Assembly (NCBI GenBank): GCA_035500775.1
Contig: DATJWY010000328.1
Location: 1-12,273, forward strand
Origin: DATJWY01 sp035500775
GTDB taxonomy: Bacteria > Pseudomonadota > Alphaproteobacteria > Acetobacterales > Acetobacteraceae
Direction of reading: 5' to 3'
Length of the DNA: 12,273 nt
The notes beneath the pieces were generated by a model, which saw nothing but the letters and a program-made list of their open reading frames with translations, ran no database searches and was not told the DNA's origin. How positions within the stretch are numbered: position 1 is the first letter of the stretch; every line of letters starts with the position of its first letter. Of the stretch, positions 6,742 to 12,273 are shown one piece after another. A program made the translations under genes and the position numbers.

Positions 6742-6879
6742 GGCCTTATGTAAACCTCGATCTGCATTTATTTCAAATCGTCATGCCGCTTCGTCCAGCG
6801 AGAGGCGGACGGATATCGCCGTGGTCATGGCGCCGAAATCCCTGGCCGCCGCCCGGCGTCCCATGCCACGGTACCCGCC
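6742..6879. promoter_or_regulatory. Divergent intergenic region, kinase / putA
   Basis: This 138-bp gap must contain the start signals of both divergent genes. Its left third (about 6745-6782) is distinctly AT-rich for this genome. On the minus strand TTGAAA (6776-6771) and TTACAT (6753-6748) are 17 bases apart; if used, transcription would begin at or next to the kinase ATG (6741), giving an almost leaderless message. On the plus strand I see no convincing promoter and no Shine-Dalgarno before the putA ATG. A small inverted repeat CGTCC..GGACG (6792-6811) could be an operator, but its 5-bp arms are easily due to chance. Confidence 0.3.
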
Positions 6880-9800
6880 ATGCCGGATACCGCCCTTTCC
6901 CCGGCTTTCGACCGCGCCGCCCTCCGCGCCCTGCACCGCGCGCCGGAGGAAGCGGCTATCGCGCCCCTGCTGCAAGACGCCACCCTGCCGCCGGAAACCG
7001 CCGCCCGCATCGCGGCGCGGGCCCGCGATCTGGTGCGGTCCGCCCGCGCCGCGCATCGTCCCGGCGCCGAGGTCAGCGATTTCCTGCGCGAATTCGGCCT
7101 CGGCAGTACGGAAGGCATCGCCCTGCTCTGCGTCGCCGAGGCACTGCTCCGCATCCCGGATACGGCGACGGCCGACCTCCTGATTGAGGATCGGCTCGGC
7201 CATGCCGACTGGGGCGCGCATGTCGGCGGCAGCGACCGGCTCGCGGTCAATGCCTCCGCTTTCGCCCTGCTGCTCACCGGCCGGGTGCTCGGCGCGGAGG
7301 AGACGCGGCGCATCCCCGGCCTCGCCGGCCGGCTGCTGCGCCGCCTCGGCGAGCCGGTGATCCGCGCCGCCTTGCGCCAAGTGATGCGCCTGCTGGCCCG
7401 CCGCTTCGTCCTCGGCCGCACCATGCCGGAGGCGCTCGCCCGCGCCGGCACGGCGGAGGGACGGCGCTGGCGCTACAGCTTCGACATGCTGGGCGAGGCC
7501 GCCCGCACGGAAGCCGACGCCGCGCGCTATTTGGGTGCCTATCAGGAGGCGATCGATGCCGCCGGAACGGCCGGGGGCGGCGCGGAGGCGGGGCCGGGCG
7601 TCTCGGTCAAGCTCTCCGCCCTGTATCCGCGCTACGAGCCCTTACAGGCCGGGCGCGCGGTGCCGGCGCTGATCGCGGCGCTCACGGCGCTGGCCCGCAT
7701 GGCGCGGGGGCGGGATGTCGGGCTGACGGTGGATGCCGAGGAGGCCGACCGGCTGGAAATCAGCCTCGACATTTTTGCCCATGTGCTCGCCGATCCGGCG
7801 CTCGCCGGCTGGGACGGGCTTGGCCTCGCCGTGCAGGCGTATCAGAAGCGGGCGCCGGCGGTGATCGACTGGACGGCCGGACTCGGCCGCGCCACCGGCC
7901 ACCGCATCCCGCTGCGCCTGGTCAAGGGCGCCTACTGGGACAGCGAGATCAAGCTGGCGCAGCAACGCGGCGATGCCGATTACCCCGTCTTTACCCGCAA
8001 GGCGGCGACCGATGTCGCCTGGATCGCCTGCGCCCGGCGGATGCTGACGCGGCTGGACGCGCTGCGCCCGGCCTTCGCCACGCATAACGCGCGCAGCCTC
8101 GCCACCATCCTGGAACTCGCCGGCGATACCGATTTCGAGGTGCAGCGCCTGCATGGCATGGGCGAGGCGCTCTACGAGAGCGTAGTCGGTCCCGCCTGCC
8201 CGGTGCGGGTTTATGCGCCGGTCGGCACGCATGAGGATTTGCTGGCCTATCTGGTGCGGCGGCTGCTGGAGAACGGCGCGAACAGCAGCTTCGTGCACCG
8301 GCTGCTCGACCCCGCCGTGCCGGAGACGACGCTCGCCGCCGACCCGGCGACACGGCTGGCCGTCCAAGGAGACGCCCTGGGAAGCACCCCGGGACGCAAC
8401 AACCGGGACGGCGCCGGGCGCAATCCGCGCATCCCCCTGCCGCGCGACCTCTACCCGGACCGGCAGAACTCGGCCGGCATCGACCTCGCCGACCGCGTCA
8501 CCGCCCCCGCCTTGCTCGCCCGCATCGCCGCCGCGACCGCTCCGCCCCCCTTCGGCACCGGCCCGGCGCGGGAGATCCGCGACCCCGCCGACCGCCGCCG
8601 CCGCGTCGGCGTGGCGCGTGACACGACGCCAGCGGAGATGGACGCGGCGCTCGACGCCCTCACTTGCGCCTGGCGCGACTGGGACGCGGCGGGTGGCGCG
8701 CACCGGGCCGCGGTGCTGGACCGCGCCGCCGGGCTGATCGAGGCGGCGCGGGAGGATCTGCTGTTCCTGCTGGCCCGCGAGGCCGGGCGGACGCTGGCGG
8801 ACGGCATCGCCGAATTGCGCGAGGCGGCGGATTTCTGCCGCTGGTACGCCGCCCGCGCGCGCGAGCAATTCGCCGCCCCCCAGGTGCTGCCGGGGCCGAC
8901 CGGCGAGCGCAACACCTGGGCGCTCGGCGGGCGCGGCGTGTTCGCCTGCATCTCGCCGTGGAATTTCCCGCTCGCCATCTTCGTCGGCCAGATCGCGGCG
9001 GCGCTCGCCGCGGGCAACGCGGTCGCGGCCAAGCCGGCGGAGCAGACGCCGCTCACGGCGACCCGCGCCGTCGCCCTGCTGCACCAGGCCGGCGTGCCCA
9101 CCGACGTGCTGCGCCTGCTGCCCGGCGACGGCGCGCTCGGCGCGGCGCTCACGCGGGATGCGCGGGTGGCGGGCGTCGCCTTCACCGGCGGGACGGAGAC
9201 CGGGCGCGTCATCGCCCAGGCCATCGCCGCGCGGGAGGGGCCGCTCATCCCCCTGATCGCCGAGACCGGCGGGATCAACGCGATGATCGTCGATAGCTCC
9301 GCCCTGCCGGAGCAAGTGGCCGGCGACGTCATCGCCAGCGCCTTCGGCTCGGCCGGGCAGCGTTGCTCGTCGCTGCGCCTGCTCTGCCTGCAGGAGGAGA
9401 TCGCCGACCGGGTGCTGACCCTGCTGCGCGGCGCGGCGGAGATGCTGGTGATCGGCGATCCGCTGGACCCGGCGACCGATATCGGCCCGGTGATCGACGC
9501 GGAGGCCCGCGACGCGCTGCAAGCCTACGCGGACGGGATGGGCGAGGCGCTGTTCACCCTGGATCTCCCCGCCGGCACCGAGCACGGCACGTTCTTCGCC
9601 CCGCGCGCCTATCTGGTGCCGGACGCCAGCGTGCTGCGGCGCGAGGTGTTCGGCCCGGTGCTGCACGTGCTGCGCTATCCGGCGCGGGAGCTGGACGCCG
9701 TGCTCGGCGCGATCGAGGCCAATGGCTACGGGCTGACCCTCGGCGTGCATTCCCGCATCGAGGCGGTGCAGCGGCGCGTGGTGACGCGGCTGCGGGTCGG

Positions 9801-9996
9801 CAATGCCTATGTGAACCGCAACCAGATCGGCGCGGTGGTCGGGGTGCAGCCCTTCGGCGGACGGGGGCTTTCCGGCACCGGGCCGAAGGCGGGCGGCCCG
9901 CTGACGCTCACGCGCTTCGCCGAGGAACGGGTGGTCAGTGTCAACACCAGCGCCGCCGGCGGCGACGCGGCGCTGCTCGCCGCCGGGGAGGACTGA
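6880..9996 (+). CDS. putA: Bifunctional proline dehydrogenase / P5C dehydrogenase
   Basis: PutA oxidises proline to P5C with FAD, passing electrons to the membrane quinone pool, and then oxidises glutamate semialdehyde to glutamate with NAD+. The product has 1038 residues. After an N-terminal helical region (about 1-190), the proline dehydrogenase barrel spans about 195-480 (RWRYSFDMLGEAA 196-208, GVSVKLSALYPRYEP 240-254, RLVKGAYWDSEIKLAQQRG 346-364, QRLHGMGEALYE 422-433). The aldehyde dehydrogenase part spans about 540-1030, with SPWNFPLAIF (692-701), K718 in AAKPAEQTPL, E795 in AETGG, and nucleophile C829 in SAGQRCSSLR. It ends with the usual GPKAGGPLTLTRFAEE and NTSAAGG segments. There is no N-terminal ribbon-helix-helix domain and no extra C-terminal domain, so it is a compact type-A-like PutA that cannot repress its own gene. 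The ATG at 6880 gives a normal family N-terminus despite lacking a clear ribosome-binding site. Its regulator is not visible next to it. Confidence 0.95.
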   Translation: MPDTALSPAFDRAALRALHRAPEEAAIAPLLQDATLPPETAARIAARARDLVRSARAAHRPGAEVSDFLREFGLGSTEGIALLCVAEALLRIPDTATADLLIEDRLGHADWGAHVGGSDRLAVNASAFALLLTGRVLGAEETRRIPGLAGRLLRRLGEPVIRAALRQVMRLLARRFVLGRTMPEALARAGTAEGRRWRYSFDMLGEAARTEADAARYLGAYQEAIDAAGTAGGGAEAGPGVSVKLSALYPRYEPLQAGRAVPALIAALTALARMARGRDVGLTVDAEEADRLEISLDIFAHVLADPALAGWDGLGLAVQAYQKRAPAVIDWTAGLGRATGHRIPLRLVKGAYWDSEIKLAQQRGDADYPVFTRKAATDVAWIACARRMLTRLDALRPAFATHNARSLATILELAGDTDFEVQRLHGMGEALYESVVGPACPVRVYAPVGTHEDLLAYLVRRLLENGANSSFVHRLLDPAVPETTLAADPATRLAVQGDALGSTPGRNNRDGAGRNPRIPLPRDLYPDRQNSAGIDLADRVTAPALLARIAAATAPPPFGTGPAREIRDPADRRRRVGVARDTTPAEMDAALDALTCAWRDWDAAGGAHRAAVLDRAAGLIEAAREDLLFLLAREAGRTLADGIAELREAADFCRWYAARAREQFAAPQVLPGPTGERNTWALGGRGVFACISPWNFPLAIFVGQIAAALAAGNAVAAKPAEQTPLTATRAVALLHQAGVPTDVLRLLPGDGALGAALTRDARVAGVAFTGGTETGRVIAQAIAAREGPLIPLIAETGGINAMIVDSSALPEQVAGDVIASAFGSAGQRCSSLRLLCLQEEIADRVLTLLRGAAEMLVIGDPLDPATDIGPVIDAEARDALQAYADGMGEALFTLDLPAGTEHGTFFAPRAYLVPDASVLRREVFGPVLHVLRYPARELDAVLGAIEANGYGLTLGVHSRIEAVQRRVVTRLRVGNAYVNRNQIGAVVGVQPFGGRGLSGTGPKAGGPLTLTRFAEERVVSVNTSAAGGDAALLAAGED

Positions 9997-10020
9997 GCCG
10001 GACGGAACGGCCGCGCCGCC

Positions 10021-10959
10021 TCAGGCCGCGAGCCCGTGCGGCGCGCGGTTTCGCTGCGCGCGACGCTGCCGGGGTTTCGATGCCCCCGGCAATGGCGACG
10101 GCACGGCGGCTCCGGCGGCAGGCGCCCCGGCAGCAGGAGCGGGCATTCCGGAGATGGCCGGTCCCCGGGTGGGCGCTCCTGGGGTGGACGCTCCCAGGAC
10201 AGGCAATGACACGGCACCGCCCACCGGGGGCGCAAGCGGCATCTCCACCGCCATGGCCGGCGATGGAATGCCGACTCTCACGGCCGGCGCCGGCACGCGC
10301 AGCATGATCCGGGACGGGACCCAGGCGGGCGGCAGCGACCGCGGCAGATCACGGACGAGCGGCATGCCCAGCAGCGTGGTCAGGAACGGCGTCCCGGGCG
10401 GCACGGCCGGAAGCGAAACCAGCCGCGCCGGGGCGGGTTTCAGCACGGCGACGGTCGCGCTCTCCGGCTGCTGCGCCAGGGGGACGAGCAGATGGAACAG
10501 CAACGCCCCGGCCAGCAACCCAAGCGCCGGCCCCCAGACCAGTGGCCCGAAACGCCACGGCCCGCCCCGCGCGGCGGTCGCCGCCTGCTGCGCCAGCCGG
10601 GCATATTCCCGCCGGAGCTCACGCAGCCGCAAATCGGCGAGTGAGAGCGAGAACCGCAACTGCCGGTTCTCGGCCCGCAGCGCCGCCTGCGTCTCCAGCA
10701 GGCGCCCGTTCTGCGCCTGCATGGCGCAGAGCGCGCCATAAAGGGGGGACCGCTCGGCGGCCGGCCTGGGTTCCGGGGGGCGGGGCGAGGCGGAACGCGT
10801 CGCCAGGGCGGAGACCAGGTTCTTCAGCGCCCCTCCGGTCACGCCGTCCTGCCGCGCGCGCTGGCGAACCTTCAGCAGGGCGGATTGCGAGATGTGCTCG
10901 TTGTCATCGACAACGAGGGCCAGCATGTCGGCAAGCGCCTTCACTGCTTTCTCATCCAT
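10021..10959 (-). CDS. Single-pass membrane protein with coiled coil, function unknown
   Basis: This encodes a 312-residue protein that I do not recognise. The start is the ATG at 10959 (MDEKAVKALADMLALVVDDN); the open frame continues upstream, but without a credible N-terminus. Residues 1-52 look like a small helical domain (LADMLALVVDDNEHISQSAL, then RARQDGVTGGALKNLVSAL). This vaguely resembles short helical domains in other alphaproteobacterial hypothetical proteins of the 'LL.L..s.n..E...A..k...l....GLT' type, but the match is weak. Residues 53-75 are a Pro-rich linker. About 76-128 form a probable coiled coil rich in Arg, Glu, Gln and Leu (QNGRLLETQAALRAENRQLR). A single transmembrane helix lies at about 139-161. 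The remaining 150 residues are rich in Pro, Ala, Val and Gly and end in a basic tail (KPRQRRAQRNR). The Arg-rich segment before the helix predicts a cytoplasmic N-terminus and periplasmic C-terminus. It converges on putA with 24 bp between the stops, with no clear terminator. Confidence 0.72.
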   Translation of the reverse strand: MDEKAVKALADMLALVVDDNEHISQSALLKVRQRARQDGVTGGALKNLVSALATRSASPRPPEPRPAAERSPLYGALCAMQAQNGRLLETQAALRAENRQLRFSLSLADLRLRELRREYARLAQQAATAARGGPWRFGPLVWGPALGLLAGALLFHLLVPLAQQPESATVAVLKPAPARLVSLPAVPPGTPFLTTLLGMPLVRDLPRSLPPAWVPSRIMLRVPAPAVRVGIPSPAMAVEMPLAPPVGGAVSLPVLGASTPGAPTRGPAISGMPAPAAGAPAAGAAVPSPLPGASKPRQRRAQRNRAPHGLAA

Positions 10960-11253
10960 TGTCCGTTTGGCCCCCGCCGCGCCTGTTTTTGTTCCTTCTG
11001 GAGAATGACCAGCCTGCGCCGGAACGGCAGCGCGGCGCCAGCCACATCTCACGCCTCAGCGCTTACGTTATTTTGAGACGCAGAGCAGTTTTTAGGAGTT
11101 GTTCGCCCGCTTTTCGCCACACACCCCCGTGACGACATGCCAATCGCGGACGGCCCGCGACCAGGCGGCGGATTGTCCCGCTCCGCGCGCACCACGCATG
11201 TTTCCGCGCCGGAGACGCTTGGCAGGCCAGGCCGGCGAGGGCACATGCGAGCC
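10960..11253. other. 294-bp divergent non-coding region
   Basis: This gap lies between the divergent membrane-protein gene and the NDUFAF5-like gene, so both promoters should be here. A relatively AT-rich patch (about 11060-11115, including TTATTTTGAGA and AGTTTTTAGGAG) is the likeliest promoter zone, but I find no convincing paired -35/-10 boxes on either strand. The open frame of the rightward gene reaches back to 11137, but residues encoded before 11254 are low-complexity Arg/Gly/Pro and not family-like. No tRNA, palindromic unit or small gene is evident. Confidence 0.5.
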
Positions 11254-12111
11254 ATGACAGACATCACCGTCTTCGACCGCCGCGCGGTCCGCCTCCACCG
11301 GGAGCGAGGCGCCGCCACCGTGCACGGCGTCGCCGACATCCTGCGCGACACCGCGGAGCGGCTGCTGGACCGGCTGGATGACACCACACACCGCTTCACC
11401 CAGGCGCTCGACATCGGCGGCCGCGGCGTGGTCGCGCCGCTCTTGCGCCAGCGCGGCATCGCCACGGTGAGCTGTGATCTCTCGCCGCGCATGGCGGCGC
11501 TGAACGGCGGCCCGGCGGTGGCCGCGGACGAGGAATGGCTCCCCTTCGGCCCGGGCAGTTTCGATCTCGTGGTGGCGAACCTGTCGCTGCACTGGGTGAA
11601 CGATCTCCCCGGCGCGCTGATCCAGATCCGGCAGGCGATGCGGCCGGACGGGCTGCTGCTGGCGAGCCTGCCCGCACTCGGCACGCTCGGTAGCCTGCGC
11701 ACGGCGCTGGCCGAGGCCGAGGCCGCGCTGTCGGGAGGCGCCTCGCCGCGCGTCTCGCCCTTCCCGGACCTCCGGGATTGCGCCGCGCTGCTGCAGCGCG
11801 CGGGCTTCGCCTTGCCGGTCGCGGATGTGGAGGAGGTCCGGCTGCTTTACGCCGATCCGTTCCGGCTGTTGCGGGATTTGCGGGACGCGGGCGAGGCCAA
11901 TGCCGTGATGCTGCGGGACCGGCGCATCCCGGATCGCGAACTGTTCCCGGCGGCGCTCGCCGCCCTGCCGGCGGAGAACGGGCGGGTGGAGGCCCGGTTG
12001 CGGCTCGCGGTGATGACCGGCTGGGCCCCGGCGGCGAGCCAGCCCAAGCCGCTGCTTCCCGGCAGCGGCCAGATCAGCCTGGCGAGCGTGCTTGGCGACA
12101 AGAGCACGTAA
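11254..12111 (+). CDS. NDUFAF5-like SAM-dependent methyltransferase-fold protein
   Basis: This encodes a 285-residue class I SAM-binding-fold protein. The start MTDITVFDRRAVRLHRERGA matches the family's N-terminal 'FDR....R.+..A' pattern; an ATG at 11245 is three codons upstream and possible. Motif I is ALDIGGRGVV (51-60), a variant of the usual DxGxGxG loop. Acidic motif II is SCDLSPRMA (73-81). EEWLPFGPGSFDLVVANLSL (93-112) plus HWVNDLPGAL (113-122) is very close to human NDUFAF5 as I recall it, as are the following segments: 'RPDGLLLASL', 'SPRVSPFPDLRDCAALLQRAGF', 'DLRDAGEANA' and the C-terminal 'GQISLASVLG'. Mitochondrial NDUFAF5 hydroxylates an arginine of the complex I subunit NDUFS7; whether the bacterial protein does this to NuoB is unknown. 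It is transcribed alone in this window. It is distinct from BioC, and no biotin genes are near. Confidence 0.87.
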   Translation: MTDITVFDRRAVRLHRERGAATVHGVADILRDTAERLLDRLDDTTHRFTQALDIGGRGVVAPLLRQRGIATVSCDLSPRMAALNGGPAVAADEEWLPFGPGSFDLVVANLSLHWVNDLPGALIQIRQAMRPDGLLLASLPALGTLGSLRTALAEAEAALSGGASPRVSPFPDLRDCAALLQRAGFALPVADVEEVRLLYADPFRLLRDLRDAGEANAVMLRDRRIPDRELFPAALAALPAENGRVEARLRLAVMTGWAPAASQPKPLLPGSGQISLASVLGDKST

Positions 12112-12149
12112 GACCAACGGCCTTATTGATTGACCTTTTCAGCGAAGCA

Positions 12150-12263
12150 GCGGGGCTCTGCCCCGCACCCCGCTGGGGGCAGCGCCCCCAGACCCGCGCA
12201 AGTTTGGACTCCTTCATGAAAAGGGGTCTGGGGCCCTACGGCCCCAGCGGGTCCAGGGCAGAG
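12150..12263. repeat. Second head-to-head block of double-hairpin units
   Basis: This begins 38 bases after the stop of the NDUFAF5-like gene. The left (inverted) unit has hairpins GCGGGGC-TCT-GCCCCGC (12150-12166) and CTGGGGGC-AGC-GCCCCCAG (12173-12191), then ACCC. A 27-base spacer (12196-12222, including the 8-bp palindrome TTCATGAA) follows. The right unit then starts GGGGTCTGGGG and contains CTGGGGCC-CTAC-GGCCCCAG (12228-12247), followed by CGGGTCCAGGGCAGAG, a second arm that lacks its pairing half. The first hairpins after the gene lack a clean U-tract, so a terminator role is possible but unproven. The architecture and spacer length match the block at 3521-3672. Confidence 0.75.
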
Positions 12264-12273
12264 AGCTTGAGAA

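Noticed and set aside
6880..7020. Ribbon-helix-helix DNA-binding domain at the PutA N-terminus
   Set aside because: The first residues are an Ala/Arg-rich helical segment with no strand-helix-helix pattern, and overall length fits PutA proteins lacking that domain.
7642..9750. A 702-codon leftward open frame
   Set aside because: It is antisense to putA, whose catalytic motifs are intact on the other strand. It has no conserved segment and is rich in Arg, Gln, Gly and His.
9997..10020. Intrinsic terminator between putA and the convergent gene
   Set aside because: Only a 4-bp GCCG/CGGC pairing is visible with no T-tract on either strand.
9938..10741. Rightward open frame of 267 codons overlapping putA's end and the membrane-protein gene
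   Set aside because: It overlaps the end of putA, and the opposite strand encodes a protein with a coherent domain layout including a transmembrane helix.
11254..12111. Malonyl-ACP O-methyltransferase BioC
   Set aside because: The HWVNDLPGAL and SPFPDL segments and the C-terminus fit NDUFAF5-like proteins better, and no biotin synthesis genes are nearby.
11092..12117. A 341-codon leftward open frame
   Set aside because: It covers the NDUFAF5-like gene in antisense. The rightward frame has clear family motifs; this one has none.

Overview
The window is very GC-rich DNA with strong codon bias, which gives long shadow reading frames on the opposite strand of nearly every gene. Several features suggest an alphaproteobacterium, plausibly of the Acetobacteraceae type: a dapD-dapE pair (succinylase route to lysine and peptidoglycan), a compact PutA, an NDUFAF5-like methyltransferase-fold protein, and GC-rich palindromes in the intergenic spaces. 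The taxonomic guess is an inference from gene content and style, not from a marker gene.

Layout. Positions 1-163 look like one end of an insertion sequence. They hold the first 19 codons of an IS481-like transposase (leftward) and two 17-bp direct repeats, and they abut a palindromic repeat (about 164-205). Positions 212-3345 form a tightly packed leftward operon, read from right to left: dapD, dapE, and two small multi-pass membrane proteins. The four genes overlap by 20, 4 and 4 bases, and the two membrane proteins appear to be diverged copies of one another. Positions 3346-3687 are non-coding. They carry a candidate dapD promoter and a head-to-head pair of palindromic units. Positions 3688-6741 (leftward) encode a 1017-residue hybrid sensor histidine kinase with a Cache-like sensor, two PAS domains, a kinase core and a receiver. 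Divergent from it is putA (6880-9996), a bifunctional proline dehydrogenase / P5C dehydrogenase. Convergent with putA is an unrecognised single-pass membrane protein with a coiled coil (10021-10959). After a 294-bp non-coding stretch, a rightward NDUFAF5-like gene (11254-12111) is followed by a second head-to-head block of palindromic repeats.

How they work together. DapD and DapE catalyse the acylation and deacylation steps of the succinyl-diaminopimelate pathway. The two membrane proteins are translationally tied to them but have no assigned function. PutA oxidises proline to glutamate. The histidine kinase is a neighbour of putA, but nothing in the sequence shows that it regulates it. The most interesting unexplained items are the tandem membrane-protein pair coupled to dapE, the repeated head-to-head double-hairpin architecture (one copy apparently interrupted by an insertion sequence), and the coiled-coil membrane protein beside putA. 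I found no defence system, CRISPR array, tRNA or rRNA. Most of the window is housekeeping metabolism.
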